64,000 nt of DNA from Clostridia bacterium (GTDB lineage Bacteria; Bacillota; Clostridia; Oscillospirales; Acutalibacteraceae): positions 124,001-188,000 of the forward strand of contig JAFYOI010000035.1 in assembly GCA_017560255.1 (NCBI GenBank), written 5' to 3'. Under the pieces are notes generated by a model, which had not been told where the DNA came from, searched no databases, and was given only the letters and a program-made list of their open reading frames with translations. This document shows, piece by piece, positions 34,907-43,723 of the stretch. The stretch's first letter is position 1, and each line of letters opens with the position of its first letter. Both the position numbers and the translations under genes were made by a program.

Positions 34907-36979
34907 GTGAAATCTTATAGTGCGAAAGATATCAGAAATATTGCCTTGGTAGGACATGGCGGAAAGGGAAAAACAACACTTGCGGAAGCAATGCTTTTTA
35001 ATGCGGGTGTAACTGATAGACTTGGACGTGTACAGGACGGAAATACAGTTCTTGACTTTGACGCAGAGGAAAGAAAGAGAAAGGTTTCCGTTTCCACCGC
35101 AATGGCTCCTATTGAGTGGAAAGGTACGAAAATCAACATCATCGACGTACCCGGAATGTTTGACTTTGCGGGCGGCGCAAGCGAGGGTATGCGCGCTGCT
35201 GATTGTGCGCTCATCGTTTTGTCTGCTAAGACAGGCTTTGGCGTAGGTGCTGAAAAGGCTATGAAAGCCGCTGCAAAGAGAGGTATTTCAAAAATCCTTG
35301 TAATTTCAAAAACTGATACGGAAAATGCAAATTTCTATAGAACACACCAGAGTATCAAGGAAAGAATCGGTACAGCGGCTTGTCCGGTAATTATCCCGCT
35401 TGTTGCTGACAATCAGGTTCACGGTTACGTAAATCTTATCGAAAATAAGGCTTACCAGTTTGACGGAGGTCCCGCTAAGGAAGTTCCCGTACCGACTGAT
35501 GACCACCACGTTACAGATATGCTTGAACACCTCAAGGAGAGCGTTGCAAGTGTTGACGAAGGCCTTATGGAAAAATTCTTCAGCGGTGAGGATTTCACTA
35601 AAGAGGAGATTTTGAGTGGTCTTCGTATCGGTTTGCTTTCCGGTGACATCGTTCCGATCGTTGCTTGCTCCGGTTATATGAATGAGGCTGTTGATATGCT
35701 TCTTGATTTCGTGAAGGAGGTTGCTCCATCTGCGGAGGCGTACAAACAGAAGGCAAAGACAGAAGATGGCGAGGATATTGAACTTAGCGTTGATCCCTCT
35801 GCTCCTCTGGCATCAATCGTATTCAAGACGGTTGCTGACCCCTTCGTTGGTAAACTTTCTTACATAAAGGTTATTGCGGGTACTCTCAAGCAGGACGCTG
35901 TTGCATACAATCCCAGAACGGGACAGACTGAAAAAATCGGTAAGATTCTCTACCTCAAGGGCGGTAAGCAGGAGGATGCAGGTGCAGTTGGTGCAGGCGA
36001 TATCTGTGCGGTTGCAAAACTCGGCAACGTAAATACGGCAGATACACTTTGTGATCCCGCAAAGAAAGTTATAATTGAGGGTATCGATTTCCCCGTACCT
36101 TGCTTGTCAATGGCAGTTAAGGTTAAGAAAAAGGGTGAAGAGGACAAGGTTGCACAGGGACTCCATAGACTTGTTGAAGAAGATCCGACAATCAGTTTCT
36201 ATACAAATAAAGAAACTCATCAGCAGATTCTCTCTGGTCTTGGTGAACAGCACCTTGACGTCATCGTTTCAAAACTCAAGGCAAAGTTTGGCGTTGAGGT
36301 TGAACTTGAAGTTCCGAAGGTTGCTTACAGAGAAACCATTCGTAAAAAGGTTAAAGTTCAGGGCAGGCACAAGAAACAGTCGGGCGGCCACGGTCAGTTC
36401 GGTGACGTTTGGATTGAGTTTGAGCCGTGTGAAAGCGACGATCTCGTATTTGAGGAAAAAGTATTCGGCGGCGCTGTTCCTAAGAACTTCTTCCCCGCAG
36501 TTGAAAAGGGACTTCGTGACTGTGTAGTCAAGGGTGTTCTCGCGGGCTACCCCGTAGTTGGACTCAAGGCTACTCTCGTTGACGGTTCTTATCACCCCGT
36601 TGATTCATCTGAAATGTCCTTCAAGATGGCTGCTTCAATCGCATACAAGACGGGTATCCCGCAGGCAAACCCCGTTTTGCTTGAACCCATCAATGAAGTT
36701 AAGATTTATGTGCCCGATGACAATATGGGTGATATAATCAGTGATATCACAAAGCGCAGAGGTAGTGTACTCGGCACGAATGCAACGGAGGATAAACTCA
36801 AGGAGATTATCGTTGACGTACCCGCTTCCGAAATGGGTACTTTTGCAACGGCAATCCGTTCCATTACTCAAGGCAGAGGTTACTTTATATCTGAATTTTC
36901 ATGCTATAGAGAGGCTCCTGCAAACGTTGCGCAGAAAGTTATTGAGGCGTATAAAGCGTCCGGCGCTGACGCAGAATAA
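34907..36979 (+). CDS. EF-G-like translational GTPase paralog (divergent G domain)
   Basis: A 690-residue protein with the five-domain EF-G layout, including domain IV text YHPVDSSEMSFKMAASIAYK. The GTPase motifs differ from canonical EF-G: the P-loop is GHGGKGKT (16-23), switch II is DVPGMFDF (80-87) where EF-G has DTPGHVDF, and G4 is SKTD (134-137) instead of NKMD. Met therefore replaces the His that positions the catalytic water. Such paralogs occur alongside fusA in Clostridia and their role is unsettled. It is not next to tuf or rpsL/rpsG. GTG start follows AAAAGGAGG. Confidence 0.85.
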   Translation: MKSYSAKDIRNIALVGHGGKGKTTLAEAMLFNAGVTDRLGRVQDGNTVLDFDAEERKRKVSVSTAMAPIEWKGTKINIIDVPGMFDFAGGASEGMRAADCALIVLSAKTGFGVGAEKAMKAAAKRGISKILVISKTDTENANFYRTHQSIKERIGTAACPVIIPLVADNQVHGYVNLIENKAYQFDGGPAKEVPVPTDDHHVTDMLEHLKESVASVDEGLMEKFFSGEDFTKEEILSGLRIGLLSGDIVPIVACSGYMNEAVDMLLDFVKEVAPSAEAYKQKAKTEDGEDIELSVDPSAPLASIVFKTVADPFVGKLSYIKVIAGTLKQDAVAYNPRTGQTEKIGKILYLKGGKQEDAGAVGAGDICAVAKLGNVNTADTLCDPAKKVIIEGIDFPVPCLSMAVKVKKKGEEDKVAQGLHRLVEEDPTISFYTNKETHQQILSGLGEQHLDVIVSKLKAKFGVEVELEVPKVAYRETIRKKVKVQGRHKKQSGGHGQFGDVWIEFEPCESDDLVFEEKVFGGAVPKNFFPAVEKGLRDCVVKGVLAGYPVVGLKATLVDGSYHPVDSSEMSFKMAASIAYKTGIPQANPVLLEPINEVKIYVPDDNMGDIISDITKRRGSVLGTNATEDKLKEIIVDVPASEMGTFATAIRSITQGRGYFISEFSCYREAPANVAQKVIEAYKASGADAE

Positions 36980-36987
36980 TTAAAAAT

Positions 36988-37024
36988 AAAATCCCCGCTG
37001 ACCGTAAGGTCAACGGGGATTTTG
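36988..37024. terminator. Bidirectional terminator between the EF-G-like gene and the acyltransferase
   Basis: Arms AAAATCCCCG-c-TGACC and GGTCA-a-CGGGGATTTT around the loop GTAA (37004-37007); T-rich on both strands. Confidence 0.88.
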
Positions 37025-37031
37025 AATTGTG

Positions 37032-38114
37032 CTAATTTTTCTTTTTTATAACTCGTCTGATTTTGTCATAGATGTGGAGCATGATTATTATAAGCACTGA
37101 TGCGCCAACAAAATAAAGTGCTGCCAGCACTTCGTCCTCAATATAAATCGGACCGATAAGCATGTTGAAGCGTTTTTGTATGATTGTTGAAATGATAGTA
37201 AACGTTATCAGATGTGCGGCGTATGCAAACAAAGAATGTCTGCCAAGCAGAGTGAATGTTTTTTCAAACACTCCAAGTTTTCCGTCAAGATGAATTCCGA
37301 GCAAAATCACAATCAGGCTCATAACCGTTGCAATAAATAAGAAGATAATCGGGTTTTCACCAAACTGTCCGTGGGGGAGTGAGTAAACGGGATTTAGTGT
37401 GTAGTGTATGATTGCGTAAACAGAAAACGCAGCCGCAAAAATAATGAAATTTGAAGGCTTTTTTGCGTTATGTTCCGGATTTGTTTTCTCTTGATGTAAG
37501 GAGTATTTCTTGAGCATAAAACCAATCAGCATAAAGCTGAAGCTGATGAGCAATGTGTCCGCCTTGAATGGCAGCATTGTAAAGAATTCAGAGCGCTGAA
37601 TACCGCCTAACAAAGAGGGGATAACCGCAAGGATGAAAACGAAAAGAAAAATTCTCCAACTTGCGTTTTTGATTGCCTTTATTGCCTTGACAACAAAGAA
37701 CAACAAAATCTGTGAACAAAACAGAGTCGGCAAAAACCATTCTGCATTCGGATCGTTATTCCAGAAAATCTTGATTAAAAGTTCCTGCCAACTTGTTATT
37801 TTAACCTGCTGACAAACAAGGAACAGCACCCTGATGATAAAGCAGGGAATCAGAAGTGTCTTGAATTTTTTGAATAAAAACGGTAAGAACTTTTCTTCTT
37901 CTTTGTGATGCAGTGAGGTTGTAATTCCTGAAAGAATAAAGAAAAACGGCATATGGAAGCAGAAGATAAATCGGAAAACAAGGCTGTTGAATGGCACCGC
38001 GTGTCCAAGAATTACAAGCAGTGCCGCAATACCCCTTGCAATATAAAATCCGTTATTTTTTTGTTCAGCAATAAGAGCGTTGTTACGCTCCTTCATCTTT
38101 GATTTTTTTGTCAT
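37032..38114 (-). CDS. Acyltransferase family 3 membrane protein (OafA/WecH-like)
   Basis: About 360 residues with around ten hydrophobic helices. The N-terminal family signature is visible: a short cytoplasmic segment, then YIARGIAALLVILGHAVPF with the conserved His, and CFHMPFFFILSGITT. Members O-acylate sugars, peptidoglycan or lipids from cytoplasmic acyl donors. ATG 38114 is preferred since GGGG/GGG runs lie 5-12 nt upstream; another ATG at 38144 lacks a site. It stands alone between terminators, so its substrate cannot be inferred. Confidence 0.82.
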   Translation of the reverse strand: MTKKSKMKERNNALIAEQKNNGFYIARGIAALLVILGHAVPFNSLVFRFIFCFHMPFFFILSGITTSLHHKEEEKFLPFLFKKFKTLLIPCFIIRVLFLVCQQVKITSWQELLIKIFWNNDPNAEWFLPTLFCSQILLFFVVKAIKAIKNASWRIFLFVFILAVIPSLLGGIQRSEFFTMLPFKADTLLISFSFMLIGFMLKKYSLHQEKTNPEHNAKKPSNFIIFAAAFSVYAIIHYTLNPVYSLPHGQFGENPIIFLFIATVMSLIVILLGIHLDGKLGVFEKTFTLLGRHSLFAYAAHLITFTIISTIIQKRFNMLIGPIYIEDEVLAALYFVGASVLIIIMLHIYDKIRRVIKKKN

Positions 38115-38162
38115 AAACCCATCCCCAGATATAATAAAACCCAAATAATAAACCCAAAATAA

Positions 38163-38209
38163 AAAAACATATAAAAACGCAACTCTACCTTATATGGCAG
38201 GGTTGCGTT
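38163..38209 (-). terminator. Terminator of metA
   Basis: Arms AACGCAACTCTACC (38176-38189) and GGCAGGGTTGCGTT (38196-38209, two mismatched or wobble positions). On the minus strand it is followed by TTTATATG and seven T residues. Confidence 0.85.
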
Positions 38210-38219
38210 GCTTTTTGCT

Positions 38220-39146
38220 TTAATTGTCTTTGTCTAAACTTGCAAGGTCATAAGGTGTCTGCTGATATACAAAGTAGTTGAGCCAGTTTGAAAACAGCAG
38301 GTTTGCAACCCCCTTCCATACCGCAACGGGCGGCAATTCAGGATTGTCGTCAGGAAAATAATTTTCAGGCACATTCGGATTGATTCCTTTTTCAAGGTCC
38401 CTGAAATATTCCTTTTTAAGTGTGTCTGCATCGTATTCGGAGTGGCCTGTTACAAAGAACTTGCGGCACTCCATATCCGATACTATGTGAACTCCCGCTT
38501 TTGCGGAGTAGGATATAATCTGTAAATCCTTGACTTTCACAATGTCTTCCTTGCGGAATTCTGTGTATCTTGAATGCGGCGCATAGAATACGTCGTCAAA
38601 ACCTCTTAAAAGCGGATGCCTGAAATCAAGCGGTGTATGCTCATAAATACCGGAAAGTTTTTCATTCAGTCGGTATTTCGGTACACCGTAGTGGTAATAA
38701 AGCCCCGCCTGTGCTGCCCAACAAATATGAAGAGTTGAGTACACATTTTTCTTTGCCCATTCCATAATTTCGCACAACTCGGGCCAGTAGTCAACGTCCT
38801 CAAATTCAAGGTTTTCAACGGGTGCACCTGTAATAATCAAACCGTCAAAGTATTGATCTTTAATTTCATCAAACGTGTGGTAGAATGAGAGCAAATGTTC
38901 TTTCGCAGTGTTTTTGGCATCGTGTGAAGAAACCTGAAGTAATGATATTTCAACCTGCAATGGTGTATTTCCAAGCAAGCGGAGCAACTGTGTTTCGGTT
39001 TCAATCTTATTCGGCATAAGGTTCAGTATTATAATGCGAAGCGGGCGGATGTCCTGCGACATAGCCCTTGACTGAGTCATTACAAAAATATTCTCGTTTT
39101 CAAGCGTGAGCTTTGCAGGAAGTCGATCATCTATTTTAATCGGCAT
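38220..39146 (-). CDS. metA: Homoserine O-acetyltransferase (MetA/MetAA type)
   Basis: A 308-residue MetA-family protein with catalytic Cys142 (HICWAAQAG), His235 and Glu237 (VTGHSEYD). Residue 111 is Glu ([10 protein letters not shown]). In studied MetA proteins Glu111 goes with acetyl-CoA and Gly111 with succinyl-CoA, so it should make O-acetylhomoserine in methionine synthesis. It is monocistronic with a promoter and terminator. The leader is only about 25 nt, leaving no room for an S-box or T-box. Confidence 0.92.
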   Translation of the reverse strand: MPIKIDDRLPAKLTLENENIFVMTQSRAMSQDIRPLRIIILNLMPNKIETETQLLRLLGNTPLQVEISLLQVSSHDAKNTAKEHLLSFYHTFDEIKDQYFDGLIITGAPVENLEFEDVDYWPELCEIMEWAKKNVYSTLHICWAAQAGLYYHYGVPKYRLNEKLSGIYEHTPLDFRHPLLRGFDDVFYAPHSRYTEFRKEDIVKVKDLQIISYSAKAGVHIVSDMECRKFFVTGHSEYDADTLKKEYFRDLEKGINPNVPENYFPDDNPELPPVAVWKGVANLLFSNWLNYFVYQQTPYDLASLDKDN

Positions 39147-39178
39147 TTTTTACCCCCCATTCAGAATACAATAAAATG

Positions 39179-39208
39179 ATTTTATCAAATTCACCGCTAT
39201 TTTGTCAA
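39179..39208 (-). promoter_or_regulatory. Promoter of metA
   Basis: Reverse strand TTGACA (39203-39208), 18-bp spacer, TAAAAT (39179-39184), with extended TGA. Confidence 0.75.
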
Positions 39209-39223
39209 CTGTAAAATAAAAGA

Positions 39224-39252
39224 TTGTAAAAAGTAAACTCTTGATGTATAAT
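39224..39252 (+). promoter_or_regulatory. Promoter of trmL
   Basis: TTGTAA (39224-39229), 17-bp spacer, TATAAT (39247-39252). The position rules out a start at 39252 and supports TTG 39276. Confidence 0.8.
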
Positions 39253-39275
39253 TGCGTAGAAACGGAGTGATACGT

Positions 39276-39770
39276 TTGAATAGACTTAACATTGTTTTGG
39301 TTGAACCCGAAATCCCGCAGAATACGGGTAACATAGCGCGCACCTGTGCGGCGACTGGAGCAAGACTGCATATAATCGAACCGATGGGCTTTAAAATTGA
39401 CGACAAAAAATTAAAGCGTGCAGGGCTTGACTATTGGTATCTTCTTGATATAACCTATTATCCGTCAATAGACGATTTTTTTGAAAAAAATGAAGGCAGT
39501 TTTTATTTTCTGACAACAAAGGGCAGGCAGGTTTATTCTCAGGCTCGGTTCAATGGAGATACTTATATAATATTCGGTAAGGAAACCAAGGGACTTCCCG
39601 AGGAACTTCTGAAAGCGAACCCCGAAAAATGTCTGCGTGTGCCGATGATAGGAGAAGCAAGAAGTCTTAATTTGTCAAATACTGTTGCGCTTGTTGCATA
39701 CGAAGTGTTGCGCCAGTGGAATTTTGAAGGGCTCTTGTGTGAGGGCGAACTGCATAATCTTAAATGGTAG
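39276..39770 (+). CDS. trmL: tRNA (cytidine/uridine(34)-2'-O)-methyltransferase TrmL
   Basis: A 164-residue SPOUT methyltransferase: LNIVLVEPEIPQNTGNIARTCAATGARLHIIEPMGF at the N-terminus, FGKETKGLPEELL near residue 98, and the knot region RVPMIGEARSLNLSNTVALVAYEVLRQ. TrmL methylates the 2'-OH of the wobble base in certain tRNA-Leu species. Start TTG 39276 follows GGAG (39264-39267). The coaX-like gene begins 9 bp after its stop, so the two are probably co-transcribed. Confidence 0.92.
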   Translation: MNRLNIVLVEPEIPQNTGNIARTCAATGARLHIIEPMGFKIDDKKLKRAGLDYWYLLDITYYPSIDDFFEKNEGSFYFLTTKGRQVYSQARFNGDTYIIFGKETKGLPEELLKANPEKCLRVPMIGEARSLNLSNTVALVAYEVLRQWNFEGLLCEGELHNLKW

Positions 39771-39779
39771 GTGTAAATT

Positions 39780-40550
39780 GTGATTTTAACAATAGATGTT
39801 GGAAATACACGTGTTTCAATGGGGGCGTTCAAAGGGGACGAACTCGTTTTCACTTCGGCTATGTCGAGCGTGAGAAACAGAACACGTGACCAGTATGCGA
39901 TTGAAATTCTTGAAATATTCTCTCTCTATTCTGTTGACAGGTCGGATTTTGAAGGTGCGATTATAAGTTCCGTTGTACCCGAAATGTCAAACACAATAAG
40001 GGATGCGGTTGAAAAGGCAATAAACTGCAAACCGCTTATGCTCGGCCCTGGTGTAAAGACTGGTCTTAATATAAGGGTTGACGAGCCGTCGCAGGTCGGA
40101 GTTGACTTTGTTGCGTTGTCTGTTGCGGCTTGCAGGCGTTTTAAGACACCTTGTCTTGTAGTTGACCTTAAAACCGCGACCAAGATTTCGATAATTGACG
40201 GAAACAATACTTTTATTGGTGCTATCATTTGTCCGGGTGTTGAAATCTCCGTTAAGGCGCTTGCTGATAAAACTTCGCAACTTCCTAAAATCAGCATTAC
40301 CGCACCGAAGAAGGTTGTCGGTAAGAATACGATTGACTGTATGGCGTCGGGCGTTGTTTACGGTACGTCCTCAATGCTTGACGGTCTTTGTGACAGGGTT
40401 GAAAAAGAACTCGGACAGGAATGTTCCGTTATTGCAACGGGCAGTTTTGCGCAAGGAATAATTCCTCATTGTAAGCGTGAGATGATTTATTGTCCCAATC
40501 TCATATTTGAGGGACTCAAAATTATATACGATAAAAATATGGGCAAATAG
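39780..40550 (+). CDS. CoaX/Baf-family protein with degenerate active site (pantothenate kinase paralog)
   Basis: A 256-residue type III pantothenate kinase homolog with an intact N-terminal phosphate loop DVGNTR (6-11) and LGPGVKTGLNIR (88-99). The catalytic GxDR segment reads VGVDF (106-110), losing the Arg, and the DxGTATT loop reads DLKTATK (129-135), losing Gly and the second Thr. A second CoaX at 43724-44503 keeps both motifs. This copy may therefore be inactive as a kinase, and perhaps regulatory like Bordetella Baf. It lies just upstream of the pan leader RNA. The start is GTG with no frameshift, so it is not an obvious pseudogene. Confidence 0.8.
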   Translation: MILTIDVGNTRVSMGAFKGDELVFTSAMSSVRNRTRDQYAIEILEIFSLYSVDRSDFEGAIISSVVPEMSNTIRDAVEKAINCKPLMLGPGVKTGLNIRVDEPSQVGVDFVALSVAACRRFKTPCLVVDLKTATKISIIDGNNTFIGAIICPGVEISVKALADKTSQLPKISITAPKKVVGKNTIDCMASGVVYGTSSMLDGLCDRVEKELGQECSVIATGSFAQGIIPHCKREMIYCPNLIFEGLKIIYDKNMGK

Positions 40551-40568
40551 TCCCTAAAATAAAGGGTC

Positions 40569-40597
40569 TTTACTTTTTTCAAAATGTGTGCTATAAT
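40569..40597 (+). promoter_or_regulatory. Promoter of the pan leader RNA and panGBCD operon
   Basis: TTTACT (40569-40574), 17-bp spacer, TATAAT (40592-40597) with extended TGC. Transcription should start near 40604. Confidence 0.7.
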
Positions 40598-40602
40598 CCG
40601 CT

Positions 40603-40731
40603 GTGGGTGGTATCCTGAGCGAACTGCACCGTAGGTGAATAAGTTAAGATATGCGGCGTCCCTTTCGGGAATGGCTGCTTTCTGGTTCGTGAAATATTAG
40701 GACTCCACCGAATTTTCGGTGGAGTTTTTTA
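40603..40731 (+). ncRNA. Structured leader RNA with terminator: riboswitch-like element of the pantothenate operon
   Basis: An outer helix pairs GGTGG..TCCT (40606-40616) with AGGA..CCACC (40699-40709), with a 2x2 internal loop. Inside are CGAAC (40620-40624) with GTTCG (40685-40689), a small hairpin CACC/GGTG (40627-40637), and a hairpin 40653-40678 with a TCCC/GGGA tip. The terminator CTCCACCG (40703-40710) / CGGTGGAG (40717-40724) plus six T residues reuses the 3' strand of the outer helix. Only one of the two can form, the layout of a transcriptional switch. Position fits the published pan RNA motif, but I could not check its consensus. Confidence 0.7.
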
Positions 40732-40747
40732 TTTGAGGCGATGATTA

Positions 40748-41587
40748 ATGAAAATCGGTTTTATCGGAGCGGGAAAGGTAGGTTCGTCTCTTGGAAAGTA
40801 TCTTTCCGTGAGCGGCAACGTAGCTGGATATTTTAGCCGTAGTGAGAATTCATCTCGTGCGGCGGCAAGTTTTACGTCTTCGAAGTTTTATCAGAATGTT
40901 TCTTCGCTCGTCAGTGAGTGTGACGTAATTTTTGTCACAACACCCGATGGGGTGGTTGCAGATGTGTGGGAGCAACTTAAAACGCTTTCAATTTCCGGCA
41001 AGACGATATGCCATTGCAGTGGCTCTCTTTCATCGCAGGTGTTTGAGGGAATTGAGCAAACAGGCGCATACGCTATGTCTGTTCATCCTTTGCAGGCGAT
41101 CAGTGACAGGGAAAAAAGTGTCCATCTTTTAAAGGGCTGCATATTCACCATTGAGGGTGATGAAAGAAAAATCGATGAAATCAAATCGTTTTTTGAAAGT
41201 TTTGGCAATATAGTCAAAACTATTTCAGCCAAGGACAAGACTCTCTATCACGCGGCGGCGGTTTTTGTAAGTAATCTGCCGATTGCACTGACCCAGGTGG
41301 GAGTTGATATATTAATGCGTTGTGGGTTCGATTATGACTCGGCGCTCAAGGCGCTCGCACCGCTGATAGTCGGCAGTGCAACCAACGCCGCCCAAAAAGG
41401 CGCAGTCAACGCACTGACAGGGCCTGTTGAGAGAGGGGATACCGAAACGGTCAGCGCCCATCTCGGAGTTATAAGTGAATCGGAGAGGGAAATTTACCTT
41501 CTCTTGACAAATAAACTTGTGGATGTCGCAAGTGAAAAAAATCCCGACAGAGATTATACTGAACTCAAAAAGATTTTGGAGGAATAA
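40748..41587 (+). CDS. panG: Ketopantoate reductase, PanG type (Rossmann / DUF2520 protein)
   Basis: A 279-residue NAD(P)-binding protein starting [19 protein letters not shown], with [15 protein letters not shown] and [10 protein letters not shown], then a helical DUF2520-like C-terminal domain ([16 protein letters not shown]...). PanG, described in Francisella with homologs in Enterococcus and Clostridioides, reduces 2-dehydropantoate and replaces PanE. Here it lies immediately before panB, panC and panD, which lack a panE, so the step is accounted for. The ATG follows GAGGCG, just after the leader terminator. Assignment is by family and operon context. Confidence 0.82.
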   Translation: MKIGFIGAGKVGSSLGKYLSVSGNVAGYFSRSENSSRAAASFTSSKFYQNVSSLVSECDVIFVTTPDGVVADVWEQLKTLSISGKTICHCSGSLSSQVFEGIEQTGAYAMSVHPLQAISDREKSVHLLKGCIFTIEGDERKIDEIKSFFESFGNIVKTISAKDKTLYHAAAVFVSNLPIALTQVGVDILMRCGFDYDSALKALAPLIVGSATNAAQKGAVNALTGPVERGDTETVSAHLGVISESEREIYLLLTNKLVDVASEKNPDRDYTELKKILEE

Positions 41588-41589
41588 CT

Positions 41590-42417
41590 ATGAAAAAGAC
41601 AGTAGCAACCTTTAAATCAGCAAAAGAAAACGGCGAAAAACTCACAATGCTTACAGCGTATGATTACTCAACCGCAAAACTCATTGATGAGGCGGGAGTT
41701 GACAGTATTCTCGTAGGCGATTCTTTGGGAATGGTAATGCTCGGATACGAGGACACCGTTTCCGTTACTATGGAAGATATGATTCATCATACAAAGGCGG
41801 TTACACGTGGCGCAAAGAATGCGCTTGTTGTTGCCGATATGCCGTTTATGTCCTACCAGACTTCAGTTTACGATGCCGTTGTAAATGCGGGCAGACTTCT
41901 CAAAGAGGGCAGAGCGCAGGCAGTCAAACTTGAGGGTGGTCAGGAATTTTGTGAGCATATTGCGGCAATTGTAAAGGCATCAATCCCCGTTGTTGCTCAC
42001 ATCGGAATGACTCCGCAGTCAATTAATGCTTACGGTGGATTTAAAGTTCAGGGCAAGAGTGTTGAGGCGGCAAACAAGATTATTGAGGATGCAAAAGCCG
42101 TTGAAAAGGCGGGCGCATTTGCGGTGGTTCTCGAGTGCGTACCTGCAAAACTTGCAGAGATTATTTCAAAGACGGTAAGTATTCCCACAATCGGTATCGG
42201 TGCGGGTGCGGGTTGCGACGGTCAGGTGCTTGTTTATCAGGATATGCTTGGAATGTACAGTGATTTCACACCGAAATTCGTTAAGAAATACTGTTCATTG
42301 GGTGAAACAATGACTGCCGCTTTCAAAGGCTATATCGAAGATGTAAAGAATGGTAGTTTCCCCGAAGAAAAACACACTTTTACAATTGCTGACGATGTAC
42401 TCAGCAAACTTTATTAA
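41590..42417 (+). CDS. panB: 3-methyl-2-oxobutanoate hydroxymethyltransferase
   Basis: A 275-residue TIM-barrel enzyme with [53 protein letters not shown] and [11 protein letters not shown], all diagnostic for PanB. It adds a hydroxymethyl group from 5,10-methylene-THF to ketoisovalerate, giving ketopantoate. It starts 2 bp after panG ends and is controlled by the leader RNA at 40603-40731. Confidence 0.95.
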   Translation: MKKTVATFKSAKENGEKLTMLTAYDYSTAKLIDEAGVDSILVGDSLGMVMLGYEDTVSVTMEDMIHHTKAVTRGAKNALVVADMPFMSYQTSVYDAVVNAGRLLKEGRAQAVKLEGGQEFCEHIAAIVKASIPVVAHIGMTPQSINAYGGFKVQGKSVEAANKIIEDAKAVEKAGAFAVVLECVPAKLAEIISKTVSIPTIGIGAGAGCDGQVLVYQDMLGMYSDFTPKFVKKYCSLGETMTAAFKGYIEDVKNGSFPEEKHTFTIADDVLSKLY

Positions 42418-42429
42418 GGAAGATCAAGG

Positions 42430-43284
42430 GTGAAGGAAATGAATTTGGTACACACTATCAGTGAGGTGCGCTCACAGGTTAAAGAATGGAAGAAACAGGG
42501 GCTTACAGTCGGTTTTGTTCCCACAATGGGTTATCTCCACGAGGGACATCAGAGTCTTATTGAAAGAGCGGCAAAAGAGAATGACAGGGTTGTCGTAAGC
42601 GTTTTCGTAAACCCCATGCAGTTCGGCCCGACGGAAGACCTTGCAAGTTATCCAAGGGATATTGAACGCGACTGTGGCATTTGTGAAAAAGCGGGTGCAA
42701 ACCTTGTGTTCAATCCCGAACCGTCCGAAATGTATGCTCCCGATTTCTGTACATTTGCCGATATGACGGGACTTACTGACGTTCTTTGCGGAAAGAGCAG
42801 ACCTGTCCATTTCCGTGGCGTTTGCACGGTAGTAAGCAAACTTTTCAATATTGTTGCTCCGGACAGAGCCTATTTTGGTGAGAAGGATGCTCAGCAACTT
42901 GCGGTAATCCGCCGTATGGTGCGTGATCTTAATTTTGATATTGAAATCGTCGGCTGTCCGATTATCCGTGAGGATGACGGGCTTGCAAAGAGTTCAAGAA
43001 ATACATATCTCAGTGAACAGGAGCGTAAAGCCGCGCTTATTCTCAGCCGTTCTCTGGAACTTGGTAAAACCGCTCTTCAAAACGGTGAGAGGGATGCTGA
43101 AAAGATAAGACAGATTATCTGTGACAGTATCAATACCGAACCACTTTCACGTATCGATTACGTTGAGGTTTCGGATTTGTTCACCCTTGAAAGACAAGAT
43201 ACAATAAAGTCAGACGTACTCGTTGCGATTGCCGTTTACATTGGCAAAACAAGACTTATTGATAATTTCACGTTCAATATATAA
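42430..43284 (+). CDS. panC: Pantothenate synthetase (pantoate--beta-alanine ligase)
   Basis: A 284-residue ligase with [17 protein letters not shown] (HxGH ATP site), [42 protein letters not shown] and [12 protein letters not shown]. It joins pantoate and beta-alanine at the cost of ATP to AMP. The start may be GTG 42430 or the ATG at 42439, where homology begins. It is the third gene of the pan operon. Confidence 0.95.
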   Translation: MKEMNLVHTISEVRSQVKEWKKQGLTVGFVPTMGYLHEGHQSLIERAAKENDRVVVSVFVNPMQFGPTEDLASYPRDIERDCGICEKAGANLVFNPEPSEMYAPDFCTFADMTGLTDVLCGKSRPVHFRGVCTVVSKLFNIVAPDRAYFGEKDAQQLAVIRRMVRDLNFDIEIVGCPIIREDDGLAKSSRNTYLSEQERKAALILSRSLELGKTALQNGERDAEKIRQIICDSINTEPLSRIDYVEVSDLFTLERQDTIKSDVLVAIAVYIGKTRLIDNFTFNI

Positions 43285-43297
43285 TCGGAGGTCAATT

Positions 43298-43684
43298 ATG
43301 GTTTGCGAAATGTTAAAAGGTAAAATTCACAGAGCAACGGTAGTCCAGGCGGAACTCGACTACGTCGGCAGTATCACTGTTGACGAGGATTTGCTCGACG
43401 CTGCGGGAATTTACGAGTACGAAAAAGTTCAGATTGTTGACATTAATAACGGCAGTCGTTTTGAAACTTACACCATCGCGGGCGAGAGAGGCTCGGGAAT
43501 GATTTGCCTTAATGGTGCGGCTGCAAGATGTGTTTCTGTTGGTGACAAAATTATCATTATGGCATACTGCCAGATGGAACAGAGCGAAATAGCAACTCAT
43601 CAGCCGAAAGTTGTTTTTGTTGACGATAAAAATAAAGTTGACAAAGTTACACGTTACGAAAAACACGGTAGAATATCTATGTAA
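43298..43684 (+). CDS. panD: Aspartate 1-decarboxylase proenzyme
   Basis: A 128-residue protein starting [20 protein letters not shown]. The self-cleavage site is Gly24-Ser25 in DYVGSIT, giving the pyruvoyl-Ser, and NGAAAR near residue 73 follows. It makes beta-alanine for PanC. The start follows CGGAGGTC. It is the last gene of the pan operon and is followed by a bidirectional terminator shared with the convergent coaX. Confidence 0.95.
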   Translation: MVCEMLKGKIHRATVVQAELDYVGSITVDEDLLDAAGIYEYEKVQIVDINNGSRFETYTIAGERGSGMICLNGAAARCVSVGDKIIIMAYCQMEQSEIATHQPKVVFVDDKNKVDKVTRYEKHGRISM

Positions 43685-43690
43685 AAAAAT

Positions 43691-43717
43691 AAGACACCGA
43701 ATGTGATTCGGTGTCTT
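43691..43717. terminator. Bidirectional terminator between panD and coaX
   Basis: Perfect 12-bp arms AAGACACCGAAT (43691-43702) and ATTCGGTGTCTT (43706-43717). The minus side has TTATTTTTTT. Confidence 0.88.
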
Positions 43718-43723
43718 GACTTC

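Noticed and set aside
38115..38144. Ten-residue upstream extension of the acyltransferase
   Set aside because: The ATG at 38144 lacks a ribosome-binding site, whereas 38114 has G-rich sequence at suitable spacing.
39780..40550. Coax-like paralog considered a pseudogene
   Set aside because: The frame is full length with no stop or frameshift, and most residues outside the two motifs remain family-like.
40603..40731. pan leader considered as a T-box, 6S RNA or SRP RNA
   Set aside because: There is no T-box GGGTGGNACCGCG antiterminator next to the terminator, no SRP GGAAGCAGCC loop, and the terminator/outer-helix exclusion and close spacing to panG fit a cis-regulatory leader better. 6S was not excluded by a model search.
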